A stretch of 64,000 nucleotides of DNA from Neobacillus nitrireducens (GTDB lineage Bacteria; Bacillota; Bacilli; Bacillales; Cytobacillaceae): the NCBI RefSeq assembly GCF_030915405.1, contig NZ_CP133262.1, forward strand, positions 3,860,501 through 3,924,500. The letters run 5' to 3'. Below are positions 51,649-60,617 of the stretch, one piece after another (position 1 is the first letter of the stretch; each line of letters begins with the position of its first letter). Below the pieces are notes generated by a model, which saw only the letters and a list, made by a program, of their open reading frames with translations, searched no databases and was not told where the DNA came from. The position numbers and the translations under genes are program-made.

Positions 51649-52707
51649 TTATAATTTGCGGTACTTTTTCAATGAAAGGATATTCAAAACAATGAATAGT
51701 GCCGCGAAGATTACTAAGGCGAGAAGGTCTCCACTGATATCACTCAAACTAGACCCTTTGTACATCACACCTTTTAAGGCATCTCCTGCGTAATACATTG
51801 GCATCACCTTCGCGACTGCCTGTAACCAGTCGGCCATCCCTTCTAGAGGGAAAATTCCTGCAAAAAAGATTTGCGGTATAACGGCAATCGGGATAAATTG
51901 AATCATTTGGAACTCGGAAGCTGCAAAGGTCGATAACAGAATCCCAAGCGAGAGTGCTACCAAGGCTAATAATAAATTGGTCAGGAGCACATTTCCTATC
52001 GACCCGACAAGGACGATATCTAATACATTAATAGCATAGAAAACAACAATTATCGTTTGAATCACCGCGAATAGTCCATACCCCACCAAGTAGGCGGTAA
52101 CGATTTCCCATCTCCGAATCGGAGTTGACATCAACCGCTCCAAGGTGCCTGTAGTCCGCTCACGTAATAAACCAATTCCTGAAATAATAAATACGAAAAA
52201 GAATACAAAGAAACCAACTAATATCGGACTTAATACATCAAAATAGACGGTGTCTGAATCACCATAAACGTAGTGAATATCGATACTTTTCGGCGCCATA
52301 GCTGGTGCTTTTCCCGCGCTTTGCATCATCATCTGTGCTTGTAACTGTGCCGCGGTTACCTGATTGACCTTCATTTGCAGTGCTTTTGCTTTTGTAGGAT
52401 CGTCATTCCGAAGTGTAAGCTTTATTTTGCCATTCTCCTGCTTCAGCAGCCCGTCAAGATCATCATCTAGAATGGTATGATTTGTTACTGACTTGTATTC
52501 TTTCACCTGAATGTCTGCCTTTTTGAAAGCCGCTGTTAAATCACTATCTACACCTGTAACCCCTAATTTCGGATCAACGGTATTGCCGTTGAATAAAAAG
52601 TACATCAGAGTAAGAATCAGTAGTGGAGCAACAAATAACAAGGCTAAGGTGCGTTTGTCCCGAAACATCTGTTGACAAATTCTTTTAATTAGCGCAATCA
52701 CTCTCAT
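51649..52707 (-). CDS. ABC-2 type exporter permease
   Basis: A 352-residue permease: one helix at about 22-38, an extracytoplasmic domain of about 130 residues, then five helices in the C-terminal half with GLLRERTTGTLERLMSTPIRRWEIV, the ABC-2 signature. Its start overlaps the ATPase stop by 4 bases (ATGA). Such pairs export drugs, lantibiotics or lipids; the substrate is unknown. Confidence 0.87.
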   Translation of the reverse strand: MRVIALIKRICQQMFRDKRTLALLFVAPLLILTLMYFLFNGNTVDPKLGVTGVDSDLTAAFKKADIQVKEYKSVTNHTILDDDLDGLLKQENGKIKLTLRNDDPTKAKALQMKVNQVTAAQLQAQMMMQSAGKAPAMAPKSIDIHYVYGDSDTVYFDVLSPILVGFFVFFFVFIISGIGLLRERTTGTLERLMSTPIRRWEIVTAYLVGYGLFAVIQTIIVVFYAINVLDIVLVGSIGNVLLTNLLLALVALSLGILLSTFAASEFQMIQFIPIAVIPQIFFAGIFPLEGMADWLQAVAKVMPMYYAGDALKGVMYKGSSLSDISGDLLALVIFAALFIVLNILSLKKYRKL

Positions 52708-53429
52708 GATTGTTTCACCCCTGCCTTCAAAAATACCTCATCAAAATCATCTGTTTTGTAGAGCGCCTTTAATTCGGTTGGCGTCCCACTTGTTAAAATG
52801 CAGCCATCACGGACCATGGCTACATAATCGCATTTCACCGCTTCATCCATGACATGGGTCGTGACGATGATGGTTTTTTGCTCTTCATTTTTCAAGCGTA
52901 AAAATTCTTTCCAAATCGATAATTTTAATTCGGGATCGATACCGACGGTTGGTTCATCTAGGATAAGTATTTTCGGATCTTGAATGAGTGCAATCGCCAA
53001 GGATAAGCGTCGTTTCATTCCGCCAGAATAAGCTGCGACCCGTTTCTTTAAGTCATCTGTCAGGTTTACTAAGTTGGCCACATAAGTAAGCCGCTGTTTC
53101 TGTGCCTCTTTAGTTAACCCGAAGAGAGAAGCGAAAAATTTCAGATTCTCTTCGCCTGTTAATTCGACATACAAGGCATCGGCTTGGGCCATATAGCCAA
53201 TTTCTTGAAGTAAGGCAAGGTTCGGCATTTTCTCCTTTAAGACATGAATGGAACCTGTATCAGCCTTTTCCATCCCGACAATCATTTTGACAAGGGTGGT
53301 TTTCCCTGCCCCTGAAGGACCGATTAGTCCAAATAATTGCCCTTTCTCAATCGTTAAATTGACATTATTTAAAACAATCTTTTTTCCAAAGCTTTTGCTT
53401 ACTTGTTCTACTTTAATGGTTGAGTCCAT
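52704..53429 (-). CDS. ABC-2 type exporter ATPase
   Basis: A 241-residue ATPase: Walker A GPSGAGKT (about residues 36-43), signature YSGGMKRRLSLAIALI, Walker B ILILDEPTVGIDP, H-loop VTTHVMDEA. ATG 53429 lies 8 bases after AGGGGG; TTG 53432 is an alternative. It is first in a two-gene operon with the permease. Substrate unknown. Confidence 0.88.
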   Translation of the reverse strand: MDSTIKVEQVSKSFGKKIVLNNVNLTIEKGQLFGLIGPSGAGKTTLVKMIVGMEKADTGSIHVLKEKMPNLALLQEIGYMAQADALYVELTGEENLKFFASLFGLTKEAQKQRLTYVANLVNLTDDLKKRVAAYSGGMKRRLSLAIALIQDPKILILDEPTVGIDPELKLSIWKEFLRLKNEEQKTIIVTTHVMDEAVKCDYVAMVRDGCILTSGTPTELKALYKTDDFDEVFLKAGVKQS

Positions 53430-53662
53430 CAATCATTCCCCCTAGGATTGTTGACGCGGTTATAATTTTATTTTACAACTCAGCGTGAGATTAGCAATAT
53501 ACAAAAGACAACAATGTGTTGTTTATCGTCGACTAGTTCGAAAAGCGTTTATTTATTTTTGAAAAAAAGTTAGTCTAATTGCTTTTTCGCCTCGTTCACA
53601 TGCCTATGTACTTGGGTCCGAAACCTGAGGAAAGGTGCGACTAATTAGTGTTCAAAAGGGGG

Positions 53663-54162
53663 TTGGCGGAATTATTAGGGAATTCGGCGGAATCCTTCTG
53701 AAGTTTGGCGGAATCCCGGCCCAGTTTGGCGGAATCCTTCCGAGGTTTGGCGGAATAACCCTGATAGTTGGCGGAATCCATAATCCGTGCGCCAGCTGCT
53801 AAACAAACAGTGAACGGGCTCGTGCCCCTATTAAAAAAAGTAACTAAAAGGGGGTTGGCGGAATCATAAGCGAATTCGGCGGAATCCTTCTGAAGTTTGG
53901 CGGAATCCCGGCCTAGTTTGGCGGAATCCTTCCGAGGTTTGGCGGAATAACCCCGATAGTTGGCGGAATCAATAATCCGAGCGCCAGCTGCTAAACAAAC
54001 AGTGAACGGGCTCGTGCCTCTATTAAAAAAGGTAACTAAAAGGGGTTTGGCGGAATCATAAGCGAATTCGGCGGAATCCTTCTGAAGTTCGGCGGAATGC
54101 CGGCTCAGTTTGGCGGAATAACCCCGATAGTTGGCGGAATCCCGGCCCAATTTGGCGGAATC
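53663..54162. repeat. Array 3 of 21-bp TTGGCGGAAT repeats, three super-units
   Basis: GGCGG occurs at 53665, 53686, 53707, 53728, 53749 and 53770, all 21 apart; blocks begin at 53665, 53857 and 54049 (period 192). The spacer GCGCCAGCTGCTAAACAAAC carries a GGGC-TCGT-GCCC hairpin and ends in AAAGGTAACTAAAAGGGG. Because 192 is a multiple of three, a 184-codon minus-strand frame (54195 to 53641) stays open across it with 7-residue DSAK repeats; I do not accept it as a gene. The flanking 53433-53640 part shows nothing else. Confidence 0.92.
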
Positions 54163-54278
54163 TATCCCGCCCGCAGCCAAATTCAGCCGAATCACAAATA
54201 GGAATTTTTTTGTATATTTGGCAGCCCCGCTGTTAAACCTAAAGTGGGAAATTCTTATCCATGAAAGGTGGTTTAGCC

Positions 54279-54872
54279 ATGATCATTAACTTGCTGAATG
54301 GTATTGAGTTTCAAAATCCGGATATTTTCAATCTTGAAGGAGCAGCAGCGATTATTTTCTATTTCACCATATATTCGTTGATAGGCTGGCTGCTGGAAAA
54401 CAGTTATAACTTCGTCACAAAGCGGGAGTTTTTTAAGCCGAATTTTTTATTCGGACCATTTAAACCGATGTACGGCTTTACTCCTGTCCTCCTGGTCTAT
54501 CTAATTTCACCAGAGACGAATTGGGTAGTGGTGATACTCCTTTGCACCTTGATCCCAACCATGGTTGAATATCTGACAGGGTCATTATTACAGAAACTAT
54601 TTAACCGGCAATGGTGGGACTATTCCAATTCACCTCTGCAGCTCCATGGACATATTTGTTTGCCTTTTTCTGTCTGCTGGAGTATTCTCTCGCTACTTTG
54701 CATAAAATGGATTCACCCTGCAATTGTCTTGATGTACGGAGACATTGAACCTTATTGGGCATGGATTTGGTCAGCGGTAGGACTATACCTCCTAGCCGAC
54801 CTCGTCTTAGCCATCCGGAAACATACCTTACAGGATCTTATTACTGATGAACCAACGAATCCAATCCAATAG
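54279..54872 (+). CDS. Putative ABC-transporter type IV (PF06541-like) membrane protein
   Basis: A 197-residue protein with about five membrane helices. FYFTIYSLIGWLLENSYNF, FLFGPFKPMYGF, VEYLTGSLLQKLFNRQWWDYS and LHGHICLPFSVCWSIL match the family often called putative ABC-transporter type IV (DUF1113). Function unknown. AAAGGTGG six bases before ATG 54279 favours this start over ATG 54261. Confidence 0.78.
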   Translation: MIINLLNGIEFQNPDIFNLEGAAAIIFYFTIYSLIGWLLENSYNFVTKREFFKPNFLFGPFKPMYGFTPVLLVYLISPETNWVVVILLCTLIPTMVEYLTGSLLQKLFNRQWWDYSNSPLQLHGHICLPFSVCWSILSLLCIKWIHPAIVLMYGDIEPYWAWIWSAVGLYLLADLVLAIRKHTLQDLITDEPTNPIQ

Positions 54873-54884
54873 GTGCCTGACACC
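54872..54884. repeat. GGTGCCTGACACC dispersed motif
   Basis: Imperfect palindrome directly at the end of the preceding gene; see also 50695 and 11885. Confidence 0.6.
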
Positions 54885-54912
54885 GAAAGAATGACACGAT
54901 ATAAAAATGACG

Positions 54913-54938
54913 AAGAACCCGTGTGGTTCTTTTTTTTG
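54913..54938 (+). terminator. Terminator
   Basis: AGAACC / GGTTCT stem with T8 tail. Confidence 0.8.
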
Positions 54939-55112
54939 CACTTATCCTGAGCTAAGGGTGAATAGGAAAGATTAGATTAAAATTCAATGAAAAAAAGAAA
55001 ACTAAGCAGAAATCATGCTAAATTGAAGTAGATAAATATCTAGATAAATAAGTTTAGTCAAATATAAGATAGATTTACAACATAGGTTCCTGCAATAAAA
55101 GGAGGGCTGACG

Positions 55113-55811
55113 ATGGCACAGCGGATTTTGGTGGTAGAGGATGAAAAACAAATTTCCAAGATATTAAAGCTCGAACTAGAGTATGAGGGATACGAAGTAA
55201 TAGTTGCTTATGATGGGAAATCAGGATTACAGGCAGCCTTAGATGAAAAGGTGGATTTAATTTTATTGGATGTCATGCTACCTGAGATGAATGGCATAGA
55301 GGTTTTAAGGAGAATACGAAAAGAGAATCACCTTCTGCCCGTTATTTTACTAACAGCCCGAAATATGACAATCGACAAGGTGGCTGGACTCGATCAGGGA
55401 GCGAATGATTACATCACCAAGCCATTTGAAATTGAGGAACTATTAGCAAGAATTCGTTCTTGTCTGCGGCAAATTTCCAATGCAGTTAAGACTTCACAAG
55501 AAGATGACACCCTCTTAGATATAAGGGATTTAACCGTTAATCTTGATACGAGAGAAGTCACAAGGGGGGCGACATCCATCACGTTAACTCCTAAGGAATT
55601 TGATTTACTCGTTTATTTACTATCCAATAAAAATAAAATTGTTACGAGGGAAAGTATCCTCCTGCATGTGTGGGGCTATGAATATGAAGGGGAAACGAAT
55701 GTCATCGATGTGTTTATCAGACATTTACGAAAGAAAATAGAAGAAGGTTTTTCTGAGCCAACGATTATTCAGACGGTGAGGGGAATCGGTTATACCGTAA
55801 GGGAGAATTAA
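55113..55811 (+). CDS. OmpR-family response regulator of the envelope cluster
   Basis: A 232-residue regulator: ILVVEDEKQISKILKLEL, Asp53 in LILLDVMLPEMNG, ITKPFEIEELLARIR, then a winged helix with LTPKEFDLLVYLLSNKNKIVTRESILLHVWGY and NVIDVFIRHLRKKI. It resembles ArlR-type regulators. AAAGGAGGGC lies before the ATG. The kinase follows after 4 bases, and the deacetylase and DedA genes overlap or abut it, so it probably controls them. Confidence 0.9.
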   Translation: MAQRILVVEDEKQISKILKLELEYEGYEVIVAYDGKSGLQAALDEKVDLILLDVMLPEMNGIEVLRRIRKENHLLPVILLTARNMTIDKVAGLDQGANDYITKPFEIEELLARIRSCLRQISNAVKTSQEDDTLLDIRDLTVNLDTREVTRGATSITLTPKEFDLLVYLLSNKNKIVTRESILLHVWGYEYEGETNVIDVFIRHLRKKIEEGFSEPTIIQTVRGIGYTVREN

Positions 55812-55815
55812 ACCA

Positions 55816-57198
55816 ATGAAGATTACCACAAAAATAAATCTTATTACTACAGCCTGGATCCTATTTATGTTACTTGCTGTGAATGCTGTAGTGTATTTTT
55901 CATTTATGAAGATTACTGTCAATATGGAAGATGGTGAACTATTTCAGAAGGCTAATTATTTGATAAATGAAATCAACAAGGAAGATTCTCCTACTGTAAT
56001 TAAAGAGAAATTAACTCCCTATTTAACAAACCATTCATTTATTAGGATTGTTCAGCCCGATTCCAAAATTGTCAGTCAAGTAACCAATGATCAGCACCTG
56101 GCTGCTAGAATAAAACCGCAATTCGCTTCTGAAAAGGGGACTCAAAGGCGTACCATTAGACAAAAGACTGGCGAAGAACAAATTGCTATTGTCAGGGTGC
56201 CAATTCAATCAAAAGGGCAGGTTATCGGAACATTAGAGTTTGGGGAGAAATTAGTAGGATTGGAAACAGGAAAAGACTTATTACTTTCTATTCTTGCCTT
56301 TTGTACCATCCTAGGTGCGGTATTATCACTGCTCGGGGGCAGATGGTTATCCAATCTGATTATGAAACCGATCTCCAATATGATTAATACCATGGAGGAC
56401 ATTGAACAAAGTGGTATCCCGAAAAAGATCATCATCCAACATGAGACAAAAGATGAGCTGCAAAAATTGGCTGTGACATTTAATCGGATGATTGACAAAT
56501 TAGAGGCAAATCTTGAAAAACAGAGGCAATTTATTTCTGATGCGTCGCATGAATTAAAGACCCCGCTTACGGTGATTAAAAGCTATGCAGACCTACTGCT
56601 AAGACGGGGGTTGAAAAATGAAGTGGTTGCCCATGATGCGATTGAATCCATCCACTCAGAGGCAACGAGAATTCAAAAAATGACCGAACGGTTTCTAGAT
56701 TTAGCTGATACAGAGTCTGGAAATCATTTGGAAATGAAATTTATCCATTTGGTATCCTTGTGTGAGAATTTATTCAAGCAATTAAAAAGTGCTTATAAGC
56801 GAGAAATTAACCTCCATTACGAAGACCCTGATATTTCGGTATTCGCGGATGAAGGAAAGCTGAAACAGGCAATTATTATCTTAATCGATAACGCCATCAA
56901 ATACAGTACAGATACGATCGATGTGTATTTAAAGGATAAGGAACAATTGACTAGCATTACGGTAAAAGATTACGGGATCGGCATTCCGGCACGTGAAATC
57001 GAAAATGTCTTTGAACGTTTTTACCGAGTGGACAAGGCAAGGAGCAGGGAGACAGGCGGGACGGGGCTAGGCTTGTCGATTGCAAAAAATATCATGAAGC
57101 AACATCAAGGGGAAATTATCGTAAAAAGTTCGGAGGGAGTGGGAACAGAAGTGGAGTTGTTCTTACCCAAACAGAAAGGAAAGTTTTTGAGTGATTAA
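55816..57198 (+). CDS. Sensor histidine kinase of the envelope cluster
   Basis: A 460-residue kinase: helix 1 at about 10-32, extracellular sensor (about 33-150), helix 2 (about 155-180), HAMP, H-box FISDASHELKTPLTVIKSYADLL, ILIDNAIKYS, DYGIGIP and GGTGLGLSIAKNIM. It overlaps the deacetylase start by 8 bases, tying it to envelope functions. The signal is unknown; envelope stress is the natural guess. Confidence 0.9.
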   Translation: MKITTKINLITTAWILFMLLAVNAVVYFSFMKITVNMEDGELFQKANYLINEINKEDSPTVIKEKLTPYLTNHSFIRIVQPDSKIVSQVTNDQHLAARIKPQFASEKGTQRRTIRQKTGEEQIAIVRVPIQSKGQVIGTLEFGEKLVGLETGKDLLLSILAFCTILGAVLSLLGGRWLSNLIMKPISNMINTMEDIEQSGIPKKIIIQHETKDELQKLAVTFNRMIDKLEANLEKQRQFISDASHELKTPLTVIKSYADLLLRRGLKNEVVAHDAIESIHSEATRIQKMTERFLDLADTESGNHLEMKFIHLVSLCENLFKQLKSAYKREINLHYEDPDISVFADEGKLKQAIIILIDNAIKYSTDTIDVYLKDKEQLTSITVKDYGIGIPAREIENVFERFYRVDKARSRETGGTGLGLSIAKNIMKQHQGEIIVKSSEGVGTEVELFLPKQKGKFLSD

Positions 57199-57895
57199 AA
57201 TCTTGAGCGAGAGCGTACTACTATTATTGATTTTTTATCTGATCTATGCCATATTACCAACACTAATCGTACGGATGAGCGGTCGAGGCATTATCAAAAG
57301 AATCAATGCTCCGGCGATTGCATTAACGTTTGATGATGGTCCCAATCCTGAATACACACCGCTATTGCTTGATCTTTTGCAAAAGTACGGTGTAAAGGCG
57401 TCTTTTTTTGTGGTAGGCAGTAAAGTGAAAGCCCATCCTGCTATTATTAAACGGATGTGTCAGGAGGGGCATACGATTGGCATTCATCATTATGACCATA
57501 TTTCGAGCTGGATTCTCTCACCCTTTCGGTTAAAGAAGCAGCTGAAAATGACCGAACAGGCTATCAGCGAGATCACTCAAGAAAAAGTGACCTTTTACCG
57601 GCCGCCATGGGGGAATTTTAATATCGCCAGCCGATTTTTGAGTAAACGATTTAAAGTGATTATGTGGTCGGACATTTTTGGTGATTGGAAGGTAGCGAAA
57701 GGAAAAAACGGCCTGCTGGAACAATTGCTCCAAACGACAGAGGCGGGCTCCGTGCTGCTGCTTCATGATTGTGGGGAAACCTGGGGTGCCGATTCGCTAG
57801 CGCCAAGTTATATGCTGAAGAGCCTAGAAATTTATTTACAGGAAAACATAAGTAAAGGTACAAAATTTATCACATTAAATGAAGTGACTTTTTGA
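57191..57895 (+). CDS. Membrane-anchored polysaccharide deacetylase
   Basis: A 234-residue NodB-domain (CE4) protein with one N-terminal helix (about residues 5-25). Motif 1 is TFDDGPNPEYT, motif 2 GHTIGIHHYDH (metal-binding His pair), motif 3 RPPWGNF, motif 4 around WSDIFGDW and motif 5 LLLHDCG. It would remove N-acetyl groups from peptidoglycan or a glycopolymer outside the membrane. GTG start within the kinase stop region. HIHH replaces the more usual SHTxxH in motif 2. Confidence 0.85.
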   Translation: MIKILSESVLLLLIFYLIYAILPTLIVRMSGRGIIKRINAPAIALTFDDGPNPEYTPLLLDLLQKYGVKASFFVVGSKVKAHPAIIKRMCQEGHTIGIHHYDHISSWILSPFRLKKQLKMTEQAISEITQEKVTFYRPPWGNFNIASRFLSKRFKVIMWSDIFGDWKVAKGKNGLLEQLLQTTEAGSVLLLHDCGETWGADSLAPSYMLKSLEIYLQENISKGTKFITLNEVTF

Positions 57896-57902
57896 GGGAA
57901 CT

Positions 57903-58520
57903 ATGAATGTAGAAACGATCATAAATTATATTAATATATACGGGTACTTCGTTATTTTTCTCTTTTTATTCTTAGGTATTATTGGCATTCCAGCTCCTGA
58001 AGAATCGCTGCTCTTTTTAATTGGCGTGCTGAGTTTTCACCACCAGCTTTCCTCGGGGCTAACTATGCTTTGTTCCAGTCTCGGAGCATTTATTGGGATG
58101 CAGACCGCCTATTCAATCGGGAAATATGTAGGGTCCCCATTTATAAAAAAATATGGTAAGTATATCGGGATTACGGATGACCGCTTAGAAAAGGTAAGTC
58201 GTATCTATGCGAAAAATGTACGTAAAACAATTGTTTTCGGTTTTTATCTGCCAGGCATTCGGCAGGTCAGTCCCTACTTTGCTGGGATTAATAAAATTCC
58301 CTATCGGATGTTTTTCTTGTTTTCCTTGCTAGGCACTGTACTATGGACCATCCCTATTATTGTAGGCGGTTATTACGCAGGTAAGGTATTTCATATCAAT
58401 CCAGACTATATTCCATATGCCGGACTGGTATTTTTCATTCTTTTTTTACTCTATGTCCTCGTTATGTCTATAAAAAAGAGAAAAAAGGAATCAACAGAAC
58501 TGGATAAAAACAAAACCTGA
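57903..58520 (+). CDS. DedA family membrane protein
   Basis: A 205-residue polytopic protein with GIIGIPAPEESLLFLIGVLS, FVFGFYLPGIRQVSPYFAGINKIPYRMFFLFSLLGTVLWTIPI, the DedA core with its Arg- and Pro-containing half-helices. Some DedA proteins act as undecaprenyl phosphate flippases (UptA type). ATG lies 7 bases after the deacetylase stop with GAGGG overlapping that stop. Its terminator stem starts before its own stop codon. Confidence 0.85.
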   Translation: MNVETIINYINIYGYFVIFLFLFLGIIGIPAPEESLLFLIGVLSFHHQLSSGLTMLCSSLGAFIGMQTAYSIGKYVGSPFIKKYGKYIGITDDRLEKVSRIYAKNVRKTIVFGFYLPGIRQVSPYFAGINKIPYRMFFLFSLLGTVLWTIPIIVGGYYAGKVFHINPDYIPYAGLVFFILFLLYVLVMSIKKRKKESTELDKNKT

Positions 58521-58548
58521 AAAGTCATCTTTTCGGGTTTGTTTTTTT
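58513..58548 (+). terminator. Terminator of the RR-HK-deacetylase-DedA operon
   Basis: 12-bp stem AAACCTGAAAAG / CTTTTCGGGTTT with one G-U pair and a T7 tail; the left arm overlaps the dedA stop. Confidence 0.88.
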
Positions 58549-58690
58549 ATATCCGGCTAAAAAAAGGCTGAAGGTAAGATTAAAAATCGATTAAAAACCG
58601 AGTTTTACAAGAAATGAGTGATACATTGAAAGAGTAATTTAGAAATCATTTTTCAGGAGTTGATTTCTATTCGAATAGGAGATGGAATAA

Positions 58691-59851
58691 GTGAAGAAAA
58701 TTTTGTTTTTACCACTCTTACAAATGCAGTCGGGACATCATCAAGTCGCTGAGGCATTAATGGATCTTTTAAAAAAACATACAGACGATTTTACTTTTAA
58801 AAAAATAGATTTGTTAAGCTATACCAATAAATCGTTAGAAAAAGTGATTACAAATGGTTATCTTCATTGGATTCGCTATGCGCCAGAAACCTATAATCTT
58901 GCTTATAAGAGCTTTTTCTACGTACCGCCAACTAAAAAGAATTCTTTTAAATGGTATGAACCACTCTTTTTGAAGAAAATGGAGCAATTAATTGCGGAGG
59001 AAAAACCAGATTTACTTGTTTGTACCCATGGATTCCCTTCTTATCTTCTTAGCAAGTTAAAAATGAAGGGGAAATGCGACCTGCCGATTATTAACGTATA
59101 CACGGATTTCTTTATTAATAGTGTTTGGGGAAGAGAGGGAATTGATCTCCATTTACTACCTAGTCAAGAGGTCAAAGCAAAGCTCAGCCGAAAAGTACCG
59201 AATCAACAGTTGATTGTGACGGGAATTCCAGTCCATCAAGAAATGACGAAAACCTTCACTCGAAAAAAACATACCAATCGGCTCAAAATCTTATTATCTG
59301 GAGGAAACAGTGGATTGGGCGGGATTTTAAAACTAACGGAAGAGTTAAAGCTGTCTACCAACTTAGACTTCCTAATATTGTGTGGCAACAATAAGAAACT
59401 ATATGATGAAATCCATTCGTGGGATCTAGAACATATCAAACCATTACGTTATCTTTCTTCTAGATTAGAAATGAATCAGCTTTATGAAGAAGTGGATGCC
59501 ATTATCTCAAAACCAGGCGGGGTCACAATTAGTGAAGCGATACAGAAAAAATTGCCAATCTTTGTTCATTCCGCCCTTCCAGGACAGGAAAAAATAAATC
59601 TTCGCTACTTAAAGACTCAAAATCTAGTATTTGAACTTAATCTGACAACTCCTTTGGAAAGTCAGTTGCTCAGTGTATTAACGGATCAGAAAAAAATGAA
59701 TGGCTGGGAGCATGCAATCGATTCATATCAACAGGGAATGGAACTGGAGAAGCCAGAAAAAATCGTGGATTTGATCGAATCAATTCTTGACCAAAAAACG
59801 AGCAGCAGGCAGTCAAGATTGGTTAGATATTCATCTCCTTTGCGAATTTAA
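58691..59851 (+). CDS. GT28 family glycolipid-type glycosyltransferase (UgtP/MGDG synthase-like)
   Basis: A 386-residue enzyme: N-terminal MGDG-synthase-like domain (MKKILFLPLLQMQSGHHQVAEALMDLL, with GHHQ in place of GHGHN) and C-terminal donor-binding domain (ILLSGGNSGLGGILKL, IISKPGGVTISEAIQKKLPIFVHSALPGQEKINL). It resembles processive diacylglycerol glucosyltransferases that make glycolipid anchors for lipoteichoic acid, but the family also has other lipid acceptors. GTG start after AATAGGAG. The PAP2 gene follows after 35 bases. Confidence 0.8.
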   Translation: MKKILFLPLLQMQSGHHQVAEALMDLLKKHTDDFTFKKIDLLSYTNKSLEKVITNGYLHWIRYAPETYNLAYKSFFYVPPTKKNSFKWYEPLFLKKMEQLIAEEKPDLLVCTHGFPSYLLSKLKMKGKCDLPIINVYTDFFINSVWGREGIDLHLLPSQEVKAKLSRKVPNQQLIVTGIPVHQEMTKTFTRKKHTNRLKILLSGGNSGLGGILKLTEELKLSTNLDFLILCGNNKKLYDEIHSWDLEHIKPLRYLSSRLEMNQLYEEVDAIISKPGGVTISEAIQKKLPIFVHSALPGQEKINLRYLKTQNLVFELNLTTPLESQLLSVLTDQKKMNGWEHAIDSYQQGMELEKPEKIVDLIESILDQKTSSRQSRLVRYSSPLRI

Positions 59852-59886
59852 GATTGTTGAACGACATGAATCTGGAGGTTGTGAAA

Positions 59887-60489
59887 ATGTCTCACATCGA
59901 CTATAGTATTTTTCAAATCATCAATCACCTTGCCGTAAGTGAGCGATTTTTAAACCCTTTAATGATAGTATTAGCAGAAAAAGCAGAGTATCTATTTTTT
60001 GCAGGAATTATTTTTTATTGGTTTTTTCATAAATCACAACACCGAAAAATGGTCGTTGAGGCCATTCTAGCCGCTTGTGTGGCGTTAAGTATAAATGGAG
60101 AAATCGGTCACTTTTTTTACCGGAATCGTCCGTTTGTCGCCCATCATGTGAACTGGCTAATCCCTCATGTGAAAAATGCCTCGTTTCCAAGTGATCACGC
60201 GACTGCGGCGTTCGTAATTGCAACAGCCATTTGGATTTGGAAAAAACGTGACGGCTGGATGTGGTTGGTTTTGGCTGCAGGCATTGCTCTATCCCGTGTT
60301 TGGACAGGGGTACATTACCCATTAGATGTAATCTCAGGGATGCTTATTGGGGCAGGTGTTGCATTTGCTATCCATTTCTTAGTTCTTCGATTCGAGCAAG
60401 TCAATAAAGTAATCATTTGGCTTATTGAATACTATGAGAAAATGGAAAGTAATCTGCTTAAAAAGACCAATCTGTACAGAAAAGGATAA
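59887..60489 (+). CDS. PAP2 phosphatase, probable undecaprenyl-diphosphatase (BcrC type)
   Basis: A 200-residue membrane protein. The PAP2 triad is present: the C1 box ends FFYRNRPF, C2 is FPSDHATAAFV, C3 is SRVWTGVHYPLDV. BcrC-type enzymes dephosphorylate undecaprenyl pyrophosphate outside the membrane and give bacitracin resistance. TCTGGAGG lies 9 bases before ATG 59887; ATG 59854 is before that site and is rejected. Placement beside DedA, glycosyltransferase and deacetylase supports a lipid-carrier role. Confidence 0.85.
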   Translation: MSHIDYSIFQIINHLAVSERFLNPLMIVLAEKAEYLFFAGIIFYWFFHKSQHRKMVVEAILAACVALSINGEIGHFFYRNRPFVAHHVNWLIPHVKNASFPSDHATAAFVIATAIWIWKKRDGWMWLVLAAGIALSRVWTGVHYPLDVISGMLIGAGVAFAIHFLVLRFEQVNKVIIWLIEYYEKMESNLLKKTNLYRKG

Positions 60490-60518
60490 GGAGGAGCCAC
60501 ATTGGTTCTTCCTTTTTG
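60488..60518 (+). terminator. Terminator of the PAP2 gene
   Basis: 12-bp stem AAGGAGGAGCCA / TGGTTCTTCCTT with two G-U pairs and TTTTTG tail; it overlaps the PAP2 stop. Confidence 0.85.
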
Positions 60519-60617
60519 TCATAAATCGGCTAAACTGTCATAAAATTTAAAGTTAGTTTTATGTGTCGTAAGGATAATTTTTTGAAGTCTAAGTGTCCTG
60601 AGTGGAAGGAGGATTTC

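Noticed and set aside
53641..54195. 184-codon minus-strand open frame with 7-residue DSAK/YSAK repeats
   Set aside because: It is a by-product of 21-bp repeats; the equivalent frame is broken in array 1, and no ribosome binding site fits.
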